DNA from: Calothrix sp. PCC 7716
GTDB taxonomy: Bacteria > Cyanobacteriota > Cyanobacteriia > Cyanobacteriales > Nostocaceae
Length of the DNA stretch: 64,000 nt
Reading direction: 5' to 3'
Assembly (NCBI RefSeq): GCF_019977735.1
Contig: NZ_AP025018.1
Location: 7,940,580-8,004,579 of the forward strand
A model generated the notes under the pieces. It was not told the DNA's origin, did no database searches, and saw only the letters and a list, made by a program, of their open reading frames with translations. Both the position numbers and the translations under genes were made by a program. Positions 26,601-34,196 of this stretch are shown piece by piece; position 1 is the stretch's first letter, and each line of letters starts with the position of its first letter.

Positions 26601-27537
26601 CGTAAAGGTTAATTTCATCAGCCCGTGCGAGATTCTGTGTCAGTCCACCAATCACCTTAACTGAACTAGCTAAGTTCCATGCTGTACGGAAGCCTGCCGC
26701 AGCACTTTCGGTAAGGATAACCGATTCGTTTGGCTGTACAATCCCAAAACCACTTAACGAAAATGAACCTGAAGTACGGGAATTATCGTCAAAACTCCAA
26801 CCCGTCATGTCTACTGGGGTAGTACCAAGGTTTGTAAACTCGACAAATTCACCATTTGTACCATCGTACATATACTCGGTGATTTGAATATTGGGTCTAG
26901 CAGGCGCCGCTGATATATTGATATCATCAATTCCTATCCACTCATCGTTACCCAACGCATTGGCAGTCATAATCCGCAACTGTACCTGCGATTGATTTTC
27001 CGCTGCTGCTGGTAGTGTAGCGTTAACTGTCGTGGTCTGAGTTGCTAGGCTTGGCCCAGAACTCGCATCTGTGACAAAAGCAGCAGGGATATTGATAAAA
27101 TTGCCTGATGTACCAACACGATATTGCAAAGCAACTGGTTGGATGGAGTTGTCTGCTGACCCATCAATGTCGCGTAATGTATAGGAAATATTGACGTTTG
27201 TTACACCCGATGTGTCAAGGTGAATAAGTAAAAAAGGGGCATCTGCCGCTCCGGAACCCTGAAGGGCAACCACCGGGTCAGTCAGAGCAAACTCAGCGAC
27301 ACCACCATCGGTTAAAGTATTGGGATTATTCTGATTGGCAATGATATCTACAGGAGTAGTCGTTCCATCAGCGATAACTGTTTGTGGGTCTACACCAGTT
27401 GTGGCTGTTAAATCATCTCCACGGTAGCCAACAATGCTAGAAACAGCGCTCCAATTATCGTTTACTGTTATTAAACCCGTATTAGTCCAATTTTGTGTGA
27501 AGGCACTAGTAGATAGTTTATGGTATTCGTTAGCCAT
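20614..27537 (-). CDS. Giant multidomain exoenzyme: LTD, Calx-beta-like, choice-of-anchor I, nuclease, phytase-esterase, DUF4114
   Basis: The 2307 residues carry, in order: an N-terminal beta-rich region; a lamin-tail-like domain (about 216-330, ITEYMYDGTNGEFVEFTNLG); a Calx-beta-like domain (about 400-495); choice-of-anchor I (about 497-970); an OB-like region of extracellular nucleases (about 975-1235); an endonuclease/exonuclease/phosphatase domain (about 1239-1542: VGTFNVENLD, IITIEEIQDNN, VVMGDLNDFEF, SDHDP); an esterase-like phytase domain (about 1566-1940: GGFSGLYFQG, VTHTDRGPNGEP); and DUF4114 at the end (NTFGFEDIAGGGDLDYND). All expected nuclease catalytic motifs are visible. There is no signal peptide. 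It is predicted to be a type I-secreted enzyme that degrades extracellular DNA and phosphate esters. The secretion genes are divergent from it. Confidence 0.88.
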   Translation of the reverse strand: MANEYHKLSTSAFTQNWTNTGLITVNDNWSAVSSIVGYRGDDLTATTGVDPQTVIADGTTTPVDIIANQNNPNTLTDGGVAEFALTDPVVALQGSGAADAPFLLIHLDTSGVTNVNISYTLRDIDGSADNSIQPVALQYRVGTSGNFINIPAAFVTDASSGPSLATQTTTVNATLPAAAENQSQVQLRIMTANALGNDEWIGIDDINISAAPARPNIQITEYMYDGTNGEFVEFTNLGTTPVDMTGWSFDDNSRTSGSFSLSGFGIVQPNESVILTESAAAGFRTAWNLASSVKVIGGLTQNLARADEINLYDNNGQLIDRLTYGDQIYTGTIRTQNTSGWTRTENLNSEVINTDWVLSTVGDAKNSNQSNGSEIGNPGFYVTTSTPITGVTITQTDGTTRIAEGGATDTYTLVLNKQPTANVTIAINSSTQTTTAPTSLTFTTANWNVAQTVTVTAVNDTAIEGDHSSIITHTATSTDTSYNGISVPSVAAAITDNDFGILKKIGGFAAGTLGAEISSYDPVSKRLFVIDGSSAAQILNFSDPTNPTLISTINLSAYGAAATSVAIKNGLVAFSVAANVETDPGKVVFYDAAGNFIKDVTVGALPDMITFSPDGTKVLTANEGQPGNTIDPVGSVSIINIANGAANATVTTASFTSFDGQEATLRSQGVRIFPNKKVSEDVEPEYIAFSKDGAKAWVTLQENNAVAVVDIATATVNSIVPLGLVDYSQPENGLDASDRDGSINIKNYPVFGMYMPDAIASFEAGGRTYYITANEGDTRNENARVSTLNLDATKFPDAATLKLETNLGRLDVSTIGGDTDGDGDYDRLLAYGARSFTIWDDQGKLVYNSGDQFERITASQIPSLFNAEGTAVTFDTRSDNKGPEPEGAAIGVIDGRTYAFVGLERTGGVMVYEVTNPQKPLFVQYLPNQTGDLSPEGVSFIPAAESPNGKNLLVLSHEVSNTVAVFEVNPQTRISNIQGAAHTSPLNGQAVRNVPGIVTALRTNGFYLQDPNPDSNDATSEGIFVFTSSAPTVAVGDSVQVSGTVSEFRPGGSTSNNLTTTQISSPTIIKLSSGNALPIATILGNGGRAIPNQVISNDAVGGTVENPGTVFDPAQDGIDFYESVEGMLVQVNNPVAVGPTNNFGEIPVLADNGANASTRTARGGIIIQPTDFNPERILIDDTLVANPPQVNVGDKFNGSVVGVMDYSFSNFKLFNTQALPSVTSGSLQKEVTGLTPNPNQLTVGTFNVENLDPNDGDTKFNNIANRIVNNLKAPDIITIEEIQDNNGATNDTVVDASQTYNKLISAIAAAGGPTYQFRQINPVDDQDGGEPGGNIRVGFLFNPNRVLFVERSGGTSTSNTTVNNVGGVPQLSASPGRLDPTNTAFNASRKPLVGEFVFQGQTIYIVGNHFNSKGGDQPLFGRFQPPTLTSETQRNQQATIVKDFVQSILTINPNANVVVMGDLNDFEFSNPINTLESAGLKTLIESLPENERYTYNFEGNAQSLDHIMVSNNLFNNLDGFDVVHINSEFADQDSDHDPSVARFNIKTPANQPKITNYDFTNLPKLGTTSKGQDIFLGGFSGLYFQGLAPNGNLKFVTHTDRGPNGEPTGQNRPFLLPNFQPEIVSFELKRSTGEITITKRTGLFRQDGTTKLTGLPNLQAAAGGLAYTDEIGVDLDGKTLPNDPLGADLEGIVVAENGDYWMVDEYRPAIYHFDINGKLLNRFIPKGTATAPEPDQPAGTYGTEVLPEVYAQRRNNRGFEAVALEGNKLYAFIQSGIDNPDSTGDTTSRNSRNLRILEFDIVSKAVTGEYLYLLDDITASGLARTDKIGDAVSLGNGKFAVVERDDISTTASNKLIYQIDLAKATNINNPANFTLPTGKTIEQLTEAELTTAKISPVTKSLIANAAQLGYTGVEKLEGLALVAPNTLALINDNDFNVTGTTPVERLGILELPNNLPVAQSALPNNVYLTKATDSDTFTLTGGRGKPKLQVSLTGRNSGLVNELGVFTVDDATTGKIGNLAPGAAGYAEAALARSKTILSVISNAPNGFNQSELNRLLEFGDGDKLRFYLVKNSTNDAVRANSALLGNVVFADPTTQRVIANTDGSYSLDFKDGSGSDNNLVVKIQSSTQSSLPLGTNLQGQKEGEVFDLRSTTGRVKVDFTVNREAAFNNVIGFYKVADENGGIDITGDGKADITPAQAGYAQAAMNARVADINLAVANQGTATFNDKLLTGGSIFAPFLLTDGRTVDQVLAGQVDRAYFAYLGANSDKVDHVRLLGNNTFGFEDIAGGGDLDYNDIIVKATLTPVV

Positions 27538-28229
27538 TTTTGAGTTAGTCTCCGTATATCAACCAGAAATAGCGACTACTCAACTATCAAACAGCACAAA
27601 AGTACATTTTGCGTGACTATACGATAACAATTCAATAGAAATATAAATTTACTCTAAGGAATTAACAAAAATTAAATTAATCTTAACCATCTTGTGGGAT
27701 GGAGAGAACTTGCCAGGAGATTATTCTTCTGGCAAAGTTCGGAGCATCGCAAGCCCCGTCCTAATACCATAATAATGTTGTAAACCCACAAGAAATGAAT
27801 GAAGATTTTTATATTTGGAAGTTCCGAATAGCTGTTTAAAAAATTTTATGAATATACTGTACATTCAAACCTAAAAGCAAGACAACTAGAATACATTATT
27901 TAAATTTTTAGAGAAATATTTTTTGAATAGATTTTTGGTGAGGCACATACTTGTTTTTTAAACTAATCTTAATTAAATGATAATATTAAGATAAACTATT
28001 GTTAAAATCTAATTTCAAAAAATCTAATATATTGAGTGAATCACTGTAAACGTAAATAAAAAATATGCAAAGCAGATTCATATAGTCCTGCTTACTTTTA
28101 AAACTTTAATAAAATTGTTTTTGATACAATTCTGTCAAGACAAGTTTATACAAAATTTTAATTAATTTTTTAGGATATTTATGATTGCAAATTTATTAAA
28201 ATCCTTATCTTGTAAATCTAAAATCGTAC
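27538..28229. other. 692-bp divergent intergenic region
   Basis: This AT-rich region separates the giant exoenzyme from the secretion transporter and must hold both promoters. It contains a degenerate composite repeat (27691-27791) and, on the plus strand, ATTAAATT-AAT-CTTAACCA (27671-27689), a weak PHO-box-like pair. No gene is seen. Confidence 0.45.
27691..27791. repeat. Composite repeat bounded by CTTGTGGG/CCCACAAG
   Basis: CTTGTGGG (27691) and CCCACAAG (27784) bound a unit that contains a second stem, CTTGCCAGGAG with CTTCTGGCAAAG. CTTGTGGGATGGG-type starts also occur at 32895 and 56171. Confidence 0.5.
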
Positions 28230-31200
28230 ATGACTTATATTAAAACTTCCTTCAAAGAATTTCTTGCTTCCCTAGAGGGATTTAATGAGTTGCCAGCAGA
28301 TGTTCTCGTGCGTCTTGCAGAAAAGGTTCAACCACTGCGTTATCGAATCGGGCAAAAGATTATCGGTAAAGACCGCGCGACTAACAGTGTTGCGATTATC
28401 TATGAAGGTAAGGCAAGATTGCTAGGGTATGACTCACGGACACAACTGCCTATCACCCTCAAGTTACTAGAAAAAGGGTCTGTCATTGGCGCCGTTAATG
28501 TGTTGCGCTCTACAGCTTGCGAAACTGTGATTGCTTCGAGTGAGTTGACTTGTTTAACCTTCAGCTTAACTGAGTACTCGCGTTTGCTGAACAATTATCC
28601 TGCTTTTGCAAAGGTTGTACAGAATCAATGCCATATCGCAGAAGTATTTGATATTCTCGCAGCACAACCAGAAGTTCAAGCTAATAGCAATATTAACCTT
28701 AAGGAACTCACTGAAGAAGTTTACAAAAATGCGCGTGTTTTTTATCCTTCGTCAAATATTCAACTGAAACACCTTGACAATAATACTTTAAACTGGTTTG
28801 TTAGCAGCGGCGGAAATGATAGTAAATATTCTGCTGGCGCCCGTTTAAAATCACTTAAAGCTCCTGATACTATCAACGTGCAGGGCAACGCTCAAGTTCG
28901 TTTAATTGGTTTATTGCCTGAAAATTTAGAATTTCTTGACCAACCACAAACTAGTAATACTCCAAAAGATCCATCGATAGTACCGCAAAGTACAGAGGTA
29001 GATATATATATACCTTATGCACCTGACGAAGAAGTATTGCCACCAAGCAATACATCCAGCAATCAAAAATATCCTTTCTTTGGTGGAAAAGGTGAACTAA
29101 ACAGTATTTATGTGTGTTTCCAAATGGTGTCAAAGCATTTGGGAATACCTTTTCGCAAAGAAGTTGTGCGTCGGATATTAAATGAGCAAATTAAACGTCA
29201 TGGAACAATATCGTTTCAGATGTGCGCGTACTTAGCACAGCTAATTGGTCTAAAACCCCAACTTATAGATATACCTGCTACTTCTGTTACCCGCCTTCCT
29301 ACACCTGCGCTTGTTAGATATGGTGGTAGCTACGCAGTTTTATACGAAGCAACCGAACGTCAAATAGTTGTCGGTATTCCATCAGAAGGTATAAAACGCA
29401 CGTTACCAAATGATTTTATCACAAAATTAGAAGTGGAAGAAAGTAGCTATCCACCACAAGCACGGATATTATTACTTTCGACTACCAAGGAGACACCACA
29501 ACAGCGCTTTGGCTTAAGTTGGTTTCTTCCTTACTTATCACAACATAAGCGTGTACTAACCGAAGTTTTTGTCGCTTCATTTTTTGTCCAGCTAGCTGCA
29601 CTCGCTAACCCACTTGTCGTTCAACTAATTATCGATAAGGTAATTACTCAAAATAGTATTGGTACGTTACATATTTTAGGCGTTCTTTTAATAGTTATAA
29701 GTTTATTTGAATCAATATTAACTACGCTTAGAACATATCTATTTGTCGATACTACTAACCGTATTGATATGGGTTTGGGGTCACAAATTATTGACCACAT
29801 GTTACGGTTGCCACTACGATACTTTGAAAAACGACCTGTAGGTGAAATTTCTACTCGTATCAATGAGTTAGAAAATATACGTCAGTTTCTTACTGGTACT
29901 GCATTAACGGTAGGATTAGACGCGATATTTTCAATAGTCTATATCGTTGTTATGCTGTTTTATAGCTGGCAATTGACTTTAGTGGGTTTGGGAACTATCC
30001 CGATATTTATCTTGTTGACAATTGTTGCCTCTCCTTTAATAAGTCGTCAACTGCGTGCAAAAGCTGAACGCAATGCTGAAACACAGTCATATTTAGTAGA
30101 GGTGATGTCAGGTATTCAAACTGTGAAAGCGCAAAATATCGAGTTACATTCACGGTTTACTTGGCAGGAAAAATACGCGCGGTTCGTTGGTGCTGGGTTC
30201 CAAACAGTTATTACATCAACACTCGCAAGTTCTGCTAGTAATTTTCTCAACAAGCTCAGTGCCTTGTTGGTACTATGGGTAGGCGCCTATTTAGTTCTTC
30301 AGGGTGAGCTAACCCTAGGTGAATTAATCGCTTTTAGAATTATCTCTGGTTATGTAACTAGTCCCATATTACGTTTAGCCCAACTTTGGCAAAGTTTTCA
30401 AGAGGTCGCATTATCTTTAGAACGTTTGAGCGATATCGTTGATACACCTCAAGAAGCAGAACAAGATAAAGGCAATATTCCTCTTCCTGCTATTGAAGGT
30501 ACAGTTAAATATGAAAACGTTTCGTTTCGATTTAATCCTAACACAGCGCTACAGCTAAATAACGTTAGTATCGAATTTCCGGCTGGTAAGTTTGTGGGAA
30601 TTGTTGGGCAAAGCGGCGCCGGAAAAAGTACACTAACTAAATTACTAATTCGTTTATACGAACCTGAAGCTGGCAGAATATTAATTGACGGTTACGATGT
30701 TTCTAAGGTTGAACTTTATTCATTACGACGCCAAATTGGTGTAGTTCCGCAAGATACATTATTATTCGACGGCACTGTTCAAGAAAATATTGCCCTAACC
30801 AACCCTGATGCAAGTACCGAAGAAATTATTGAAGCAGCGAAAATAGCAGTCGCCCATGATTTTATCATGAGTTTACCCAACGGTTATAATACCCGTGTTG
30901 GAGAAAGAGGCGCCTCATTATCTGGAGGACAAAGACAGCGAATAGCTATCGCGCGTTCAGTTTTGCAAAAACCCAGACTTTTAGTGATGGACGAAGCAAC
31001 TAGTGCCCTCGATTATCCCACCGAACGGCAAGTTTGTCTTAACTTAGCAGGCGCCTTCAAAGGGACAACAGTATTTTTTATTACACATAGATTAAATACA
31101 GTCCGTAACGCCGATATTATCCTTGTAATGGAAGCAGGAAAAATAGCAGAATACGGCAACCACGAAGAATTAATTGCTAAAAAAGGTAATTATTATTACT

Positions 31201-31232
31201 TATACAATCAGCAACAGGTTGGGGCAAATTAA
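28230..31232 (+). CDS. Type I secretion ABC transporter with cyclic-nucleotide-binding and degenerate C39 domains
   Basis: The 1000-residue protein is a HlyB/PrtD-class exporter. Residues 20-130 are a cNMP-binding domain (VQPLRYRIGQKIIGKD...IYEGKARLLGYDSR). Residues about 288-420 are C39-peptidase-like, but the catalytic Cys position aligns with Ser (NSIYVCFQMVSKHLG against ECGLACLAMI), so it is probably a non-cleaving docking domain. Residues 430-720 are the membrane domain, then Walker A GQSGAGKST (about 793), signature LSGGQRQRIAIARS, Walker B LLVMDEATSALD and H-loop ITHRLN. It is followed by its HlyD adaptor. It probably exports the neighbouring DUF4114 exoproteins; a TolC-type outer-membrane partner is not in the window. 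Confidence 0.9.
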   Translation: MTYIKTSFKEFLASLEGFNELPADVLVRLAEKVQPLRYRIGQKIIGKDRATNSVAIIYEGKARLLGYDSRTQLPITLKLLEKGSVIGAVNVLRSTACETVIASSELTCLTFSLTEYSRLLNNYPAFAKVVQNQCHIAEVFDILAAQPEVQANSNINLKELTEEVYKNARVFYPSSNIQLKHLDNNTLNWFVSSGGNDSKYSAGARLKSLKAPDTINVQGNAQVRLIGLLPENLEFLDQPQTSNTPKDPSIVPQSTEVDIYIPYAPDEEVLPPSNTSSNQKYPFFGGKGELNSIYVCFQMVSKHLGIPFRKEVVRRILNEQIKRHGTISFQMCAYLAQLIGLKPQLIDIPATSVTRLPTPALVRYGGSYAVLYEATERQIVVGIPSEGIKRTLPNDFITKLEVEESSYPPQARILLLSTTKETPQQRFGLSWFLPYLSQHKRVLTEVFVASFFVQLAALANPLVVQLIIDKVITQNSIGTLHILGVLLIVISLFESILTTLRTYLFVDTTNRIDMGLGSQIIDHMLRLPLRYFEKRPVGEISTRINELENIRQFLTGTALTVGLDAIFSIVYIVVMLFYSWQLTLVGLGTIPIFILLTIVASPLISRQLRAKAERNAETQSYLVEVMSGIQTVKAQNIELHSRFTWQEKYARFVGAGFQTVITSTLASSASNFLNKLSALLVLWVGAYLVLQGELTLGELIAFRIISGYVTSPILRLAQLWQSFQEVALSLERLSDIVDTPQEAEQDKGNIPLPAIEGTVKYENVSFRFNPNTALQLNNVSIEFPAGKFVGIVGQSGAGKSTLTKLLIRLYEPEAGRILIDGYDVSKVELYSLRRQIGVVPQDTLLFDGTVQENIALTNPDASTEEIIEAAKIAVAHDFIMSLPNGYNTRVGERGASLSGGQRQRIAIARSVLQKPRLLVMDEATSALDYPTERQVCLNLAGAFKGTTVFFITHRLNTVRNADIILVMEAGKIAEYGNHEELIAKKGNYYYLYNQQQVGAN

Positions 31233-31263
31233 TTTAACAATACTCACTCAAAACAATTAATTT

Positions 31264-32781
31264 ATGAAAACTAAACAAAACGCTTCAATACGTGATGCAC
31301 GCGATTTAGCAATGGTGACAAAAAACCATAATTTGACCTCTGAACAATCCGTTGTATTGCGTCAATCTCCAATATGGTCACGTGCGATAATGGTATCCTT
31401 GGTGGGTGTAGCTTGTTTTAGTATTATCTGGGCTTGTGTCGCCAAAATTGAGCAAGTTGTACCAGCAGTCGGACAATTAAAACCCAAAGAAGCTATTAAA
31501 GAAGTTCAGGCACCGTTTAGTGGAATAGTCAAACAACTTTCTATTAAAGATGGACAACAAGTCAAAGCTGGAGATTTACTATTAACTTTTGACTCTGGCG
31601 CCAACAGAGCAGAAATAGAATCATTACAAAAAATTCGTGCAAGTATATTACAGCAAAACCAGCTTTACCGTAGTTTGACAGTTTCAGATTCATTGGCGCC
31701 TACTCAAATAGAATTATTACAAAAAAAATTACCGCGCGAAGTTATTTTTCTACTCAAAAGTCGCACTGCACTACTAGCCGAAAATCAATTACTGCGGAAA
31801 GAGTTAGATAATACGGGTGAAGGGCAACAATTTGATAACGACTCTCAACAACGCTTACAATTTGCAAAAAAAGAACTTGATACTCGTACAGCTGCTGCAC
31901 GTTTAGAAGTAGAGCAAGTCAAAAAAGAGCTAGCACAAAATCAAGTTAAAATCGAAGACTCACAAGCTAGTTTAAAGATAGAACAAAGTATTTTAGATAA
32001 ACTCAAACCTTTAGCTGAACAAGGTGCTATTGCTCAACTTCAATATTTGCAACAGCAGCAAAAAGTGCAAAACCGCAACGCTGAAATTGCTACACTAATA
32101 CAAGAGCAGCAGCGTCTTCAATATAAAATTGAACAAGGGCGCCAGCAAACTGACAATACTGTAGCTGTTTCTGGTAAAAATATTCATGATAAAATCACCA
32201 ATAATAAGAAAAATATTGCGGAAATAGATACTCAATTTACCAAAATTATGCTAGAGAACGAGCAACGTTTAGCTGATACCAACAGTAAACTAGCTCAAGC
32301 AAAATTAAATATGAAATATCAGGAACTACGGGCGCCTATTGCCGGAACTATATTTGACCTACAAGCTAAAAATGCCGGGTTTGTTGCAAGTCCGACACAG
32401 CAGCTATTAAAAATTGTCCCCAATGATAACTATGTAGCAGAGATTTACATTACTAATAAAGATATTGGCTTTGTCAAAGAAGGAATGAAAGTAGATGTAC
32501 GAGTTGATTCATTTCCATATAGTGAGTTTGGAGAAATTAAAGGTAAAATATCATGGATAGGTTCTGATGCATTACCACCTGACCAAACGCATCAATTCTA
32601 TCGTTTTCCTGCCAAAGTCGTATTAGAAAAACAAAAGCTCAATATTAAAGGTAGGGAAGTTGGTGTACAATCTGGTATGTCAATAACCGCAAACGTTAAA
32701 ATTCGTGAAGAACGAAGAGTCATCAACTTAATTACCGACATGTTTACAAATCAAGCTGATAACCTTAAACAAGTTCGATAG
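31264..32781 (+). CDS. HlyD-family periplasmic adaptor of type I secretion
   Basis: This 505-residue membrane-fusion protein starts 31 bases after the transporter stop, clearly in one operon. It has a cytoplasmic N-terminus and one transmembrane helix (about 42-62, SRAIMVSLVGVACFSIIWAC). A lipoyl-like half-motif follows (VQAPFSGIVKQLSIKDGQQV), then a long coiled-coil hairpin (about 140-350), the second lipoyl half (YQELRAPIAGTIFDLQAK) and a C-terminal beta domain. It would bridge the inner-membrane ABC exporter to a TolC-like outer-membrane channel encoded elsewhere. Length and layout are normal for the family. Confidence 0.9.
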   Translation: MKTKQNASIRDARDLAMVTKNHNLTSEQSVVLRQSPIWSRAIMVSLVGVACFSIIWACVAKIEQVVPAVGQLKPKEAIKEVQAPFSGIVKQLSIKDGQQVKAGDLLLTFDSGANRAEIESLQKIRASILQQNQLYRSLTVSDSLAPTQIELLQKKLPREVIFLLKSRTALLAENQLLRKELDNTGEGQQFDNDSQQRLQFAKKELDTRTAAARLEVEQVKKELAQNQVKIEDSQASLKIEQSILDKLKPLAEQGAIAQLQYLQQQQKVQNRNAEIATLIQEQQRLQYKIEQGRQQTDNTVAVSGKNIHDKITNNKKNIAEIDTQFTKIMLENEQRLADTNSKLAQAKLNMKYQELRAPIAGTIFDLQAKNAGFVASPTQQLLKIVPNDNYVAEIYITNKDIGFVKEGMKVDVRVDSFPYSEFGEIKGKISWIGSDALPPDQTHQFYRFPAKVVLEKQKLNIKGREVGVQSGMSITANVKIREERRVINLITDMFTNQADNLKQVR

Positions 32782-32818
32782 AATTAAATTCGACATAAGT
32801 TTGAAAGTAACGTAGTTT

Positions 32819-32960
32819 TTTTACCACAGAGACACAGAGTACACAGAGACAGGAGACGATCGAGAATATCAACTCCCCAAAAGCTCCAAAATTTTCTTGT
32901 GGGGTGGGCATCCTTGCCCGCCTTAGATAATGGAACTCTAGAGGGTGCTCATTCCACAAG
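32819..32960. repeat. Two dispersed repeats downstream of the HlyD gene
   Basis: TTACCACAGAGACACAGAGTACACAGAG (from about 32820) is repeated with one change at about 55486. It is followed by a composite CTTGTGGGGTGGGCATCCTTGCCCG...CATTCCACAAG unit (32895-32960), whose ends pair. The rest of the gap up to 33136 has only the inverted repeat at 33074. Confidence 0.6.
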
Positions 32961-33073
32961 ATGGTTAATTTAATTTTTGCCAGTCTCTAAGATAATCTGT
33001 AATATGCATATATCTAAAATATGATAGACAAACCGTAATTTTAAACCTTGCTTACGGTGTAAACTTATGTCAT

Positions 33074-33088
33074 ACTGTAAAATACAGT
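33074..33088. promoter_or_regulatory. Inverted repeat ACTGTA-AAA-TACAGT
   Basis: These are perfect 6-bp arms 49 bases upstream of the next start codon, a size and position typical of a dimeric repressor operator. It shares the ACTGTA core with the box upstream of the second rrf2 gene. Function is inferred only. Confidence 0.35.
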
Positions 33089-33136
33089 AAATCTATCGGA
33101 TTAATGTATTTTAGTAAGGATGCAGGGGTAATCGAA

Positions 33137-33388
33137 ATGACAGTAGCTAATCAAAGTGCGGCGCCATCGTTAGTAATTAGTATTGATAAGCAAAGCCCAA
33201 AAGCAAGGTGGCAGTGGAAATTACATATAATATCGTTGGTACAGAAGACATGGTGGCGCCTTTATGCTCATGGGGTAGTTTTTAAAGTTATGCTGTTAAC
33301 TTTGGGAAGTTTGGCGTTTCTGTATGTCCACTGGATGAGCCGTAATGTATTATCTGTTGTGAGTAAGCATGATGCGAGTACACGGTGA
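33137..33388 (+). CDS. Small single-pass membrane protein preceding PhnD-like gene
   Basis: This encodes about 83 residues with one predicted transmembrane helix (VFKVMLLTLGSLAFLYVHW) near the C-terminus and no known domain. I chose the ATG at 33137 (AGGGG lies 9 bases upstream); an ATG at 33104 would add 11 residues. Its stop overlaps the start of the next gene by 20 bases in another frame. Because that next protein is a binding protein without a signal peptide, this ORF may once have been its membrane anchor, now separated by a frameshift, or the two may be translationally coupled. Confidence 0.5.
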   Translation: MTVANQSAAPSLVISIDKQSPKARWQWKLHIISLVQKTWWRLYAHGVVFKVMLLTLGSLAFLYVHWMSRNVLSVVSKHDASTR

Positions 33389-34196
33389 TAAACAGAATTA
33401 TCTGCGGGTAGTTTCTTATTTGGCACCTAGCTGGTTTGATTTTTATCAAGCTGTTGTTGATTATTTAAGTCGGGTATTAGGAATGGAAACTCAACTTAAG
33501 CAAGGTGAGTACGACCCATTAGAAGACCCAGTGTTATTACAAGACCAACTCGACTTCGTATTTATTTGTGGTCTACCATTAATTCGACGTTGGCAGGTAA
33601 CACCATTACTAAAGCCATTAGTGGCGCCAGTAATGATGTCGGCACGCTATCAACAACGTCCCATTTATTTTTCAGATGTAATTGTTAATGCCAAGAGTCA
33701 CATAGCTAGATTTGAGGATTTGCGAGGTAAAAGCTTTTGCTACAACGACCCTGGTTCAAATAGTGGGTATAATTTACCCATGTATAAATTAATTCAAAAT
33801 GGATATTCAAGTTCAAATTATTTTGGCAAAACAATACAGTCAGGTTCACATCAAAATTCTATACGTTGGGTAGTTGATAGAATTGCTGACTGCGCTGCTA
33901 TAGATAGTGTGGTATTGGAAAAACAACTGTGTGATTTTCCAGAATTATCAACGCAGTTACGAATAGTAGAGGCACTCGGTCCATCTCCGGCGCCTCTTTT
34001 AGCTGCTTCACTACATTTAGATAAATCTTTGATTGAGCAGATACAATTGGCACTGCTTCATCCAGATGCAGAATTGCAAGTAGCAATGGAAAAAATTGGG
34101 GTGAAGTGTTTTACTGTGGTGGAATTAAAAAATTATGAAATACTGGCAGAAATGTATCGCAGTGTTGGCGCCAATTGTAGGTTAGCGTCTTGGTAA
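33369..34196 (+). CDS. PhnD-like phosphate/phosphonate substrate-binding protein
   Basis: This 275-residue protein resembles the PhnD/phosphite-phosphonate binding superfamily: VVSYLAPSWFDFYQAVVDYL, LDFVFICGLPLIRR, FEDLRGKSFCYNDPGSNSGY and DCAAIDSVVLEKQL are the expected blocks. The ligand could be an oxyanion such as phosphonate or phosphite, but the family also includes proteins for other ligands. It lacks a signal peptide, and a stop codon lies three codons before the first ATG, so export would need the upstream membrane ORF or a frameshift. No permease or ATPase is adjacent. Its 3' end overlaps the convergent TPR gene by 64 bases. Confidence 0.75.
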   Translation: MMRVHGDKQNYLRVVSYLAPSWFDFYQAVVDYLSRVLGMETQLKQGEYDPLEDPVLLQDQLDFVFICGLPLIRRWQVTPLLKPLVAPVMMSARYQQRPIYFSDVIVNAKSHIARFEDLRGKSFCYNDPGSNSGYNLPMYKLIQNGYSSSNYFGKTIQSGSHQNSIRWVVDRIADCAAIDSVVLEKQLCDFPELSTQLRIVEALGPSPAPLLAASLHLDKSLIEQIQLALLHPDAELQVAMEKIGVKCFTVVELKNYEILAEMYRSVGANCRLASW

